Of a stretch of DNA of 16,242 bases, positions 7,275 to 14,863 are shown piece after piece. The stretch's first letter is position 1. Each line of letters begins with the position of its first letter. The notes below the pieces were generated by a model, which made no database searches, was not told where the DNA came from, and worked only from the letters and a program-made list of their open reading frames with translations. The stretch is from positions 1-16,242 of the forward strand of contig JBIOHP010000044.1 of NCBI GenBank assembly GCA_044449065.1. The letters are read 5' to 3'. This DNA is from JBIOHP01 sp044449065. Its GTDB lineage: Bacteria > Bacteroidota > Ignavibacteria > UBA10030 > SZUA-254. Both the position numbers and the translations under genes were made by a program.

Positions 7275-9198
7275 GTCGCGTCTTATAGTCAGCCTGCAAT
7301 TTTAGCATCCGTTGATCTGATGGATTGTACTGAAGGTATTTATCTAGGTAATAAACGACATTCGTCGAATCATTGAGGCCGACATAACACAATGCTGCAT
7401 TTCGGTACGCTTCTGCGTACATGCTGTCATTTTTGATTGCAATGAGAAAATGCGCTAATGCCTCAGAGAATCCCCTGTTTTTTTTAATGATTGCCAATCC
7501 GAGTTTATTCTGTAATAAAGTTGACCCCGAATCCTCTTTGACTCCTTTTTCAAGATATTGGATGGCTCGGACAATATTATTTTTCCTCTGATAATAAATA
7601 TCGAGATCAAGATAAACCCTGTCGTCTATAGAACCATGTTCGACCGATTTTTCTAAATAAGAAACCATCGTCGCCGTATCACCGGTATTTCCATATTCTG
7701 TTCCGATGTTTACCAGTATGCGGGGATTCGTGGAATCCAATGCAATAAATTTATTGAAATTCTCAATCGCTTTCTTATGCTCGCCTTTATCATGATACCA
7801 CGAACCAATTTCATCATAACTATGAATGAGGGCGTCTTTATGCCATACTCTCTTGTCTGGCAACGCAGTAAATCGTTCAAGAGAACTGTCTACATTCGCA
7901 TTAACAACGATCCAGGGAATTGAATGCAAGAAAGTTATTCCAATAACAAGCATCAGCAATCGGCGCCGGGTTTGTTGATCATCAACCAGTCGATACCACA
8001 GATAAACCGTTGCGACACAGAGAGAAATTCCGAACGATGCAAAAAGATCCCAATCCCTGCTCATCCCAAGCTGCGAGTTGATCCCCGCTATAAATCCCAG
8101 ACAGCACAGACTAGCTATTATAAGAAACAGCATCTCGTTTTGTTTCAGCCGATGCTTGTCAAAATATAATATCGGAATGGTTATGAAAACTATACACACG
8201 AAGGGAGATAGTAATAATAAAAGATTTACAACGTCGAGAAAATGATAAAATATGGACAATCCCAATCCGGCCACTAATGAATTTTGTTCATACACCGATC
8301 CACGGACTGCACCGATAAAATATTGAGCGAATCCCCTCGCGGTATATCCGCACATCCACAATCCTATACCCGTGATCACCACCATGAGGAATGTTGATTG
8401 CACTATCTGGTATATTCTCTTATGATGAAATGAATGATAAAACAGGAACAATATTGTCGGCAATAATATGATAGTTCCGAATTGCGCTAAAAATAAAAAG
8501 GCGAACGCAACTCCGGCATATGTTAGCGATAATTTTCCTTCGAGATACTTAAGACTTACGAACATATAAAGAAGCAAAATAACGTAGAGGAGCGAATAAT
8601 CCTCAACATACCCGAAGAAAAACTGACTTGCCCCTCCGACAAGAAGAAAACAGCATATCAAAATACGGTCAATATTATTTCGATGAATCACGCCTGCGAT
8701 CAACCAGCATAAACATATTGATATCAAGCCGAACCCAATGCTGACGCTACGAAATGCCGCAAGCGGATCGTTCGAAAGATCCATCTTGGTAAGAATCCGG
8801 CGCGTATAAAATAGTACCATAGCCGATAGCGGTTCGTTGTGAAAATTTGATTCTGCGATTTCTGTGATTGATTCCATTTGCGGGAGACTCCGCGAGACCA
8901 ACGCTCCGTCGCCCAGGAAAAGCGTTCGTTCACGTCCCACCCAGAAAACCGTTATGCAAATCGCAATCCCCGTAATGAAAAACATTATCCTGGATATGGA
9001 ATTCTTAGCACGAAAGTATGCCGCTCCCCAGCTAACGAGATTCAGTAAAGATGTTTGAATGGGATTGAAAAGAAGAGCGATCATAAATCCAATGATGAGA
9101 ATCGACCATCCCCGGTGCAAATACCCAAGATGGTTTATTCCCCAATTTATCCCCGAAGGATACAGCGCAGCATAGACTTGTACTAGGATCACGAACAC
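7267..9198 (-). CDS. Polytopic membrane protein with C-terminal TPR repeats, paralog 3 (first gene; true start probably ATT at 9252)
   Basis: Coordinates run to the first standard start, a GTG at 9198 (643 residues), but that start removes most of the first membrane helix and has no Shine-Dalgarno. The frame stays open upstream through codons reading TPRKEDSYLTLAIKAFA, which line up with the N-termini of paralogs 1 and 2. An ATT at 9252-9250 preceded by AAGAAAGGA and a 6-base spacer would give 661 residues, almost the length of paralog 1. Motifs (numbered from the GTG) are GRERTLFLGDG (88-98), NEPLSA (121-126), GYVEDY (196-201), IFYHFLDVVNLLLLLSPF (316-333) and SRDWDLFA (380-387). TPR units occupy about 455-630. 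The His of the HFG motif in the other copies is Gln239 here. The gene leads the operon. Function is unassigned; a GT-C-like enzyme is possible. Confidence 0.88.
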   Translation of the reverse strand: MFVILVQVYAALYPSGINWGINHLGYLHRGWSILIIGFMIALLFNPIQTSLLNLVSWGAAYFRAKNSISRIMFFITGIAICITVFWVGRERTLFLGDGALVSRSLPQMESITEIAESNFHNEPLSAMVLFYTRRILTKMDLSNDPLAAFRSVSIGFGLISICLCWLIAGVIHRNNIDRILICCFLLVGGASQFFFGYVEDYSLLYVILLLYMFVSLKYLEGKLSLTYAGVAFAFLFLAQFGTIILLPTILFLFYHSFHHKRIYQIVQSTFLMVVITGIGLWMCGYTARGFAQYFIGAVRGSVYEQNSLVAGLGLSIFYHFLDVVNLLLLLSPFVCIVFITIPILYFDKHRLKQNEMLFLIIASLCCLGFIAGINSQLGMSRDWDLFASFGISLCVATVYLWYRLVDDQQTRRRLLMLVIGITFLHSIPWIVVNANVDSSLERFTALPDKRVWHKDALIHSYDEIGSWYHDKGEHKKAIENFNKFIALDSTNPRILVNIGTEYGNTGDTATMVSYLEKSVEHGSIDDRVYLDLDIYYQRKNNIVRAIQYLEKGVKEDSGSTLLQNKLGLAIIKKNRGFSEALAHFLIAIKNDSMYAEAYRNAALCYVGLNDSTNVVYYLDKYLQYNPSDQRMLKLQADYKTRHD

Positions 9199-9300
9199 AG
9201 CGAATGCTTTAATTGCCAGTGTCAGATAACTATCTTCTTTACGGGGTGTAATGCGCGATCCTTTCTTAAATTCATGTAAGATATGAAATGATACAATAAC

Positions 9301-9330
9301 TTGAAAATAGAAAGAATTTCATCGTATTGG
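9301..9330 (+). promoter_or_regulatory. Weak promoter candidate for the acetyltransferase gene
   Basis: TTGAAA (9301-9306) and TATTGG (9325-9330) are 18 bases apart in the divergent intergenic region 9253-9407. It is the best sigma70-like pair I see on this strand there. No equally convincing minus-strand promoter for the TPR operon was found in the same stretch. Confidence 0.25.
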
Positions 9331-9407
9331 AAGTTATCTTCTTTTTTTGTACCATGTTCAATTACATAACCGGGTTTTTCTCATTCAAAAATGGTAAAGG
9401 TATCACC

Positions 9408-10022
9408 ATGAATTTAAATCCAGTTACATTACACGGAAAACATGTTCGGCTGGAATCTCTCTCGACGGAACACATCGAATCTATTTGTGAAATCGGGTTG
9501 GAAAAATCCCTTTGGAAATGGACAATCACCAACATCGAAACACGGGAGGACCTGGAGAAATACGTCAAGGATGCAATTTATGAGCAGTTGCACGGGACGG
9601 GACTTCCCTTTGCAATCATGAGCAACATTAATTCACCTGATGGATCATACCGCATTGTGGGCAGCAGCCGGTATTTCAATATTGAACCATCTCACAAACG
9701 ACTCGAAATTGGCCACACCTGGATAGCGCCGCAATGGCAAAGAACAATCGTAAATACGGAAGCTAAATATTTACTCCTCAAGTACGCGTTTGAAAAAATG
9801 GGAGTAAACCGCGTCGAATTCAAAACAGATGCGCTCAATAAAAAATCGCGCATAGCGATCAAACGCATCGGCGCTCACGAAGAGGGTATTTTGCGCAAGC
9901 ATTCCATTACACAGCTCGGCAGAGTCCGTGATACCGTTTACTATAGCATTATCTCAACTGAGTGGGACAAGGTCAAGAAAAAGCTTGAAAATAAATTAGC
10001 AAAGACAAAATCGAAAGGATAA
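9408..10022 (+). CDS. GNAT-family N-acetyltransferase (RimJ/RimL-like)
   Basis: The 204-residue protein probably transfers an acetyl group from acetyl-CoA to an amine of a protein or small molecule; the substrate cannot be read from sequence. It resembles the COG1670 Acetyltransf_3 type: an N-terminal LHGKHVRLESLSTEHIES segment, central GSSRYFNIEPSHKRLEIGHTWI, then the acetyl-CoA-binding region WIAPQWQRTIVNTEAKYLLL, followed by RVEFKTDALNKKSRIAIKRIGA and EEGILRKH near the end. The ATG at 9408 is chosen because AAAGG (9396-9400) lies seven bases before it and the family homology begins here. The frame is open to a TTG at 9327, but that extension has no Shine-Dalgarno and no recognisable content. 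The C-terminus is lysine-rich. The gene diverges from the TPR operon and lies 80 bases before the lipoprotein gene, so co-transcription with the latter is possible. Confidence 0.92.
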   Translation: MNLNPVTLHGKHVRLESLSTEHIESICEIGLEKSLWKWTITNIETREDLEKYVKDAIYEQLHGTGLPFAIMSNINSPDGSYRIVGSSRYFNIEPSHKRLEIGHTWIAPQWQRTIVNTEAKYLLLKYAFEKMGVNRVEFKTDALNKKSRIAIKRIGAHEEGILRKHSITQLGRVRDTVYYSIISTEWDKVKKKLENKLAKTKSKG

Positions 10023-10102
10023 ATAAGCTTTATACGATAATCAACGTTAAAGTCTCAATCACCGCTACGGAGTATTCCATAAACCCAAATAGGCACCATT
10101 TC

Positions 10103-12445
10103 GTGTTCCGACACCTCACATTCCACGCTCTTATTATTTTTATCATAGTTATTTTCGTCGGTTGCGAGAGACCAACTCCCTCCGAATCAATCCCCTTCAC
10201 CATGGATGAAATGATGATTCAATGCTACGGAAATTCACGGGAAATTGCCTACACCAACAAACAAGCGGGTTATTTTTATACAGAGACGAATGCCGAACAC
10301 CGAAATACTTCGGAGGGCTGGCACATCATGTCGGCTAACCTGATGTGCGATTACCTCATTACGATCAACGGACGACCGATACGAAAATCGGATGCCCAGC
10401 TTGCGCGTGTATATCCGCATCAATTGATGCGCGCCTATCCGGCAGGTGTGCAGGAATGCGTTACCCTGCTTGATTCTATTGATGCTCTCGTAGTAGAGTT
10501 GGAAAGGATTCAAGGGAGCACGCTCGCAGTCAGCCCGCTCTTCGATACCTCTCAATTATTAGGAAATTTAATTTTCCGATTCAAAGACGGCGTCCTATTG
10601 ATGGCAAAGAAGAATCATAGGTTGCGAACAGCCACCGAAAACTATCCCGTATGGTTAGGAATATCGATAGCGGGATCTTCTGTTCTGAAAATAGATTCAA
10701 CCGCCGCAACTTTCGGAACCATCAAAAGTTTTATCAGGATACAATCTCCATTATCGAATGAAAAAGCTCTGATTATTTTCACCGCAGGAAATACAGAAGA
10801 CCAAACAATCGATCTCGCCAGAAATGTTGCACAAAATTATCAATCTCTTATCGCGAAACGGAAAGAACGGATGAAACGTCTCTTAAACGCTTCATATCTC
10901 CGAACCGATAACGAGCAATTCACGAAAGCGATTAACTGGGCGAAACTTTCGATGGATGCGCTGGTGATGAACCAACCCAATAAGGGGATCATCGCCTGCT
11001 TACCGACGTTTGATTATTATCGTGTGAGGGAATCATTCGTTTCCCTGCCGGGTGCCCGGCTTGTAACCGGAGATTTCACCGATGCGAAAGAGATTTTTCA
11101 TTCATGGATCGATTCACAGGATCGCGAGCCGACCAGCCGCACAAGCGGAAGATTACCAGATCGTTTGAATTCATCCACCCCATCATTTAATGCCGCGGAT
11201 GGATTCCTTTGGTTCGTCAACGCGTTGGATCAATATGTGAAATATTCAAACGACACTGCCCTGGCGCGGGAGATATACCCTTCTATTTTTGTCGCGGTTG
11301 AAGGCACCCTTTCGCATGGCAGCGATAGTCTTTATTTCATGACGCACGGTGATGCTGAAACGTGGATGGATGGGATAGGACCACAGGTCGCCGTTACCGC
11401 TCGCGGAAATCGCGCGTGTGAAATTCAGGCGCTATGGTTTCACGAAATGCAGGTCGCTATCGCCCTGGCGCAGACAGCAGGAGATATTCCCAGCGCAATC
11501 CGGTGGAATGGCGTCATCCACGGTATCGGAATGAATTTTAATAAATACTTTATCGATGGTAAACACAGTTACGTCTACGATCATCTTACACCTGATGGAT
11601 TGGCGGATAGCCAATTTCGTCCCAACCAATTATTAACGCTCAATCTTATTCAGGATCCAGATACGCGGGCGAGAGTATTTAAAAACGCGACTGAAAAGTT
11701 GGTTTACCCGTGGGGAGTCGCTTCATTATCGCAGGATGATCAGAATTTTCATCCGTATTATCACTCATCCTCTAATGCTCCCGAAGCGGTATATCATAAC
11801 GGTGTAATTTGGAATTGGATAGCGGGACGATGGATCGACGCCGCAACGACATATAACCTTCAAAACCTTTCTTATCAGGTCACCGATAACATGGTTCACC
11901 AAATTCTTGATCGCGGAGCAGTCGGCGCTTTGCCGGAAATCCTTGACGCATATCCTCAACAAAAAGAGAAAGACCCCCAACCGGGTGGAGAATTTTCTTA
12001 CTCTATCAGTTTAGCGGAGTTTCTGCGTTCATTTTATCAATCGTATCTGGGCTGCACACCGGATGCATCTGTTCCGCGGATAACTGTCGTCCCCAAACTT
12101 CCATCATCCATCACCCATGCCCGTTTTAATATCCCGATACGCTCGTATCGCATCGAGGCGGAATATCGGATTAAAAATAACACCGGGACATTGAAATTAT
12201 CTTCGCCAGCAGGCGTTCCTGATACGGAAATAAAATTGGAGTGGACATTCAGCGATGGTCTCACCAATATTTACGTGTCAAATCTCAAACCCGGCAATTA
12301 TCTATCCCTTGAAATCGGCGATCATGATGTCAAGGAAGTAACCTCAGCCGGTTCCAAAGTCCTCGACCCCAATTTGCACAAAGTTGTTGTCGCTCCCACG
12401 ATGTTTGACGGGATAAAACTTGCAACGCCTCACTTAACAAAATAA
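10103..12445 (+). CDS. Lipoprotein related to amylo-alpha-1,6-glucosidase / glycogen debranching enzymes (GDE_C, GH133-like)
   Basis: The 780-residue protein begins with a short basic stretch, a hydrophobic segment and a lipobox-like FVGC with Cys21, so it is probably a lipid-anchored envelope protein. Residues 25-260 look like a beta-rich N-terminal domain. Residues 260-650 match the (alpha/alpha)6 domain of bacterial debranching enzymes by motif: RESFVSLPG (309-317; the family usually has RDTFISLPG), SGRLPDRL (348-355), NAADGFLWFV (363-372), ETWMD (419-423), ACEIQALW (438-445), FRPNQ (505-509), YHNGVIWNWIAG (564-575), GALPEILD (608-615) and SLAEFLR (636-642). The C-terminal 655-780 is beta-rich. 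Family members hydrolyse alpha-1,6 branches of glycogen-like glucans, usually in the cytoplasm; an exported form would act on external or periplasmic glycans. Start: GTG with a weak AGG nine bases upstream. An ATA at 10079 behind GGAG would add eight residues. Activity on glycogen is not certain. Confidence 0.85.
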   Translation: MFRHLTFHALIIFIIVIFVGCERPTPSESIPFTMDEMMIQCYGNSREIAYTNKQAGYFYTETNAEHRNTSEGWHIMSANLMCDYLITINGRPIRKSDAQLARVYPHQLMRAYPAGVQECVTLLDSIDALVVELERIQGSTLAVSPLFDTSQLLGNLIFRFKDGVLLMAKKNHRLRTATENYPVWLGISIAGSSVLKIDSTAATFGTIKSFIRIQSPLSNEKALIIFTAGNTEDQTIDLARNVAQNYQSLIAKRKERMKRLLNASYLRTDNEQFTKAINWAKLSMDALVMNQPNKGIIACLPTFDYYRVRESFVSLPGARLVTGDFTDAKEIFHSWIDSQDREPTSRTSGRLPDRLNSSTPSFNAADGFLWFVNALDQYVKYSNDTALAREIYPSIFVAVEGTLSHGSDSLYFMTHGDAETWMDGIGPQVAVTARGNRACEIQALWFHEMQVAIALAQTAGDIPSAIRWNGVIHGIGMNFNKYFIDGKHSYVYDHLTPDGLADSQFRPNQLLTLNLIQDPDTRARVFKNATEKLVYPWGVASLSQDDQNFHPYYHSSSNAPEAVYHNGVIWNWIAGRWIDAATTYNLQNLSYQVTDNMVHQILDRGAVGALPEILDAYPQQKEKDPQPGGEFSYSISLAEFLRSFYQSYLGCTPDASVPRITVVPKLPSSITHARFNIPIRSYRIEAEYRIKNNTGTLKLSSPAGVPDTEIKLEWTFSDGLTNIYVSNLKPGNYLSLEIGDHDVKEVTSAGSKVLDPNLHKVVVAPTMFDGIKLATPHLTK

Positions 12446-12533
12446 ATTTTGCCAATAGGATTAACAAAAATATTTTTGTCATATACAATGAGCGCCGAAA
12501 ATCATCGAGATTGTGTGTGATACGTCATCGCGA

Positions 12534-12592
12534 TCCCGACAGCAGTCGGGAGTCGCCTGCCCGATCCGCCAATTGGCGGATTCGGGCGGGCG
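12534..12592. repeat. REP-like double palindromic element between convergent genes
   Basis: Two adjacent hairpins lie in the 226-base gap between the lipoprotein gene and hpnE. The first is TCCCGAC-AGCA-GTCGGGA (12534-12551). The second (12554-12592) has arms CGCCTGCCCGA and TCGGGCGGGCG, with one mismatch, around the perfect 16-bp palindrome TCCGCCAATTGGCGGA (12565-12580). The block is far more GC-rich than the flanking DNA, as expected of dispersed extragenic palindromes. It may also stop transcription from both sides. The rest of the gap (12446-12533 and 12593-12671) shows only short AT palindromes. Confidence 0.7.
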
Positions 12593-12671
12593 ATCTCCTC
12601 ACATCAATGCAAATCTGATTTGAATCATCATGTCGCATTTTTTCACACTCCTAGATTGCTCTTAACCGAAC

Positions 12672-14009
12672 CTACCTAATAGCCGCTTCCGCCGCTTTAA
12701 TCCCGCTCATGACAGCCCCCTCAATCGTTCCGGGAAGCCCCATATTCGTCCAATCTCCCGCCAAGAACAGATTCCTTACCGGCGTTTGAGTATTGGGACG
12801 GTATCGTTCTATATTGGGTGTACACGAGAAGGTTGCGCGTTTCTCTTTTACCACAGTGGAATGAACTAATTTCGCTTGTGAAGCATCCGGCAGAATTTTT
12901 GCGATGTCCTCCATCGCCATTTGAACAAGTTCTTCTTTCGACATCTCGACTACTTCGTACGCTGCGCTGATAACAGCCGAGAGATATGACCCGGACGATT
13001 GTAATTTCCCGATGATCGCATTCCGGTTGAATAACCACTGAACACGCTTCCCTATCACCCCAAGATAGACTTGCTCCATAATCATTCGATCAAACCATAA
13101 ATTTATAGAGACGATGGGCGATGACTGAAACCGCGAAAGCGCATTAAAGGGCTCTGCAAGCAGTAATTCATCGGACAGAATTCTTGCTAAAGCGTAATAA
13201 GGAATCGCGCAGACGATCTTTTCCGCTTCAATGAATTGCCCGTTTTTCAAAAGAATGCGATTCACGAGTTTATTCTTCATGTCTAGTGATGTTACCTCTG
13301 TCCCGAAAAGAATTTCAGCTTTATTCAGCGTAAGAAAATCCCGTGCCGGATGGACATACAATTCCGATTGACCGACGGTGGGAATAAGAAAATCGGCATC
13401 AGATGCAGCTCCAAAAAACGCCTGTTTCAAAACCCGCGCAAATAGAAGCGCGCTGGCACGGTTAGGTAGCTCGTTCATCGCAGATATCGCGATAGGATAC
13501 CAAAAACATTTTTTGATATTCTCCGATTGATTCAATCCGTTCAGCCAATCCTCTATGGTCATGGAGGCGAGTTTTGCCTCCGGAGATGCATTCCAGGATT
13601 GTAATTCTTTGCCGAGGGGAATGATCTTAAGACGATCCATTGCTGTTAAGAGCGGAGATGTGAAGATACCGGCTGGAATATCCGAACCAGGCGGAATTCT
13701 TTTCGTGGAGAATTCACAAATCCCCTTTTCGGGATGATGAAAGGTTATCGATGACGTGGTATTTCGGGAAAGATATTTTCGCGTTCCGATTCGATCAAGG
13801 TACTTCAACGTGTGATGATACGCTTCAACGAGAATATGCTGGCCGTTATCGACGATGTCTTTCGTGACCGGATCGATGAATGAATAGCATCTTCCTCCCA
13901 ATTCTGGTGCTTGCTCGATAAGAATTACTTTTACTCGACGCGATGCAAGTTCAACGGACGCAGCCAACCCGCTTAAGCCGCCGCCGATGACGGCTACATC
14001 ATACTTCAT
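12672..14009 (-). CDS. hpnE: Hydroxysqualene dehydroxylase HpnE (FAD-dependent amine-oxidase family)
   Basis: HpnE reduces hydroxysqualene to squalene, the last step of the HpnCDE route from farnesyl diphosphate. The 445-residue protein has an N-terminal dinucleotide-binding fold: VAVIGGGLSGLAAS (5-18), Glu32 at the end of the second strand (VILIEQ), and the flavin-oxidase GG-R motif LGGRCYSF (37-44). DNGQHILVEAYHHTLKYLDRIG follows, matching the HpnE/phytoene-desaturase-like pattern. The C-terminal FAD motif is LFLAGDWTNMGLPGTIEGA near residues 405-425. Its ATG overlaps the hpnD stop by 4 nt (ATGA), so translation is probably coupled and there is no separate Shine-Dalgarno. Length is normal for the family. 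The related carotenoid desaturases are less likely, given the HpnC/HpnD neighbours and the short length. Confidence 0.93.
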   Translation of the reverse strand: MKYDVAVIGGGLSGLAASVELASRRVKVILIEQAPELGGRCYSFIDPVTKDIVDNGQHILVEAYHHTLKYLDRIGTRKYLSRNTTSSITFHHPEKGICEFSTKRIPPGSDIPAGIFTSPLLTAMDRLKIIPLGKELQSWNASPEAKLASMTIEDWLNGLNQSENIKKCFWYPIAISAMNELPNRASALLFARVLKQAFFGAASDADFLIPTVGQSELYVHPARDFLTLNKAEILFGTEVTSLDMKNKLVNRILLKNGQFIEAEKIVCAIPYYALARILSDELLLAEPFNALSRFQSSPIVSINLWFDRMIMEQVYLGVIGKRVQWLFNRNAIIGKLQSSGSYLSAVISAAYEVVEMSKEELVQMAMEDIAKILPDASQAKLVHSTVVKEKRATFSCTPNIERYRPNTQTPVRNLFLAGDWTNMGLPGTIEGAVMSGIKAAEAAIR

Positions 14010-14863
14010 GCGGGGAAAAAGTTATTCATAACCCAGTATTTTACAGCGATGAGAAGTTGAAGAACTCGCGGGAGAGAAACGGATTTTTCAAAGACATTGT
14101 AATCCGCGTCCTGGATGCGTTCGAGCGTATGGAAATAAATCCGCTCCATAATCTTTGCCGCAAACATCGTCCTGCGGTCCTCGCGGGGCAATGAACCCTG
14201 TGCCTTTTGAAAATATTCCATTGTCCTCTGCGTCTCAAATTCCATCAACGCCCGGAACTCCGGCGTGTAGCGGCAGGCGAAGAGATCGGATTCCGTATAG
14301 CCGAATTTCCGGAGATCCTCAATCGGCAGATAAATTCTACCGAACGACGCGTCGATTGCCACATCGCGCAGGATGTTCGTCAGTTGCAGTGCGATTCCTA
14401 AATTGACCGCATACTCGCGCGTTCTGGAGTTTACCGGACGGAATATTTCCAGGCACATCAGTCCTACAGAAGAAGCCACCAACAGGCAATACTCGCGAAG
14501 CTCCTCGAACGTCTGGTACCGATTTTTCGTGAGATCCATTTCCACGCCCCGAATCAATTCATGGAAATGATTCACCGGAATGTTGAACCGCTTTGCGATC
14601 ACGCTGAGCTGGTTGAGAACGGCATATTCCGATTTTCCCTTCAATGCCCGATCAAGTTCCCATCGCCATTTCGTCAACCGCTCGATATTGGTGGTAACAT
14701 CCCCTGAGTTATCGACAATATCGTCGGTGGTCCTACAAAATTGATATACGGCTTTTATGGCTTCGCGTTTTGTTTTCGGTAAAAACGAGAACGAATAATG
14801 AAAGCTGGAACGGCTTCCTTTCAGCGGTATTTCCGAAGGAGTGAGAATCAGGTCAGATCCCAT
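14006..14863 (-). CDS. hpnD: Presqualene diphosphate synthase HpnD
   Basis: HpnD condenses two farnesyl diphosphates head to head to presqualene diphosphate. The 285-residue protein is a squalene/phytoene synthase-fold enzyme. SSFHYSFSFLPKTKREAIKA (19-38) and CRTTDDIVD (43-51) give the first Asp-rich motif (Asp47, Asp48, Asp51). Asn114 and Arg115 are in TKNRY, and LTNILRDVAID (161-171) gives the second motif (Asp167, Asp171); these bind the Mg-diphosphate groups. The C-terminus is hydrophobic (LLIAVKYWVMNNFF), suggesting membrane contact. The start ATG lies inside the last codons of hpnC, a 16-nt overlap. HpnD rather than HpnC is chosen because of the FLPK-KR-AI-AVY-FCR-TDD pattern. All key aspartates are present. 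Confidence 0.94.
   Translation of the reverse strand: MGSDLILTPSEIPLKGSRSSFHYSFSFLPKTKREAIKAVYQFCRTTDDIVDNSGDVTTNIERLTKWRWELDRALKGKSEYAVLNQLSVIAKRFNIPVNHFHELIRGVEMDLTKNRYQTFEELREYCLLVASSVGLMCLEIFRPVNSRTREYAVNLGIALQLTNILRDVAIDASFGRIYLPIEDLRKFGYTESDLFACRYTPEFRALMEFETQRTMEYFQKAQGSLPREDRRTMFAAKIMERIYFHTLERIQDADYNVFEKSVSLPRVLQLLIAVKYWVMNNFFPA

Noticed and set aside
9273..9275. ATG at 9275 (minus strand) as the start of the TPR operon
   Set aside because: It opens a different frame that stops after 17 codons and has no Shine-Dalgarno. It would be useful only if an indel is present, so it is kept as an alternative explanation under the ATT finding.
9327..9407. N-terminal extension of the acetyltransferase to a TTG at 9327
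   Set aside because: There is no Shine-Dalgarno and no family similarity in the 27 extra residues. The ATG at 9408 has AAAGG seven bases upstream and matches where the family begins.
10023..10102. Separate promoter or terminator between the acetyltransferase and lipoprotein genes
   Set aside because: No convincing hairpin with a T-run or -35/-10 pair was seen in these 80 bases, so co-transcription remains possible but unproven.
12464..12479. ACAAAAATATTTTTGT palindrome after the lipoprotein gene as a terminator
   Set aside because: The stem is entirely weak A-T pairs apart from the end and no T-run follows the hairpin. The nearby GC-rich palindromes are better candidates for ending transcription.
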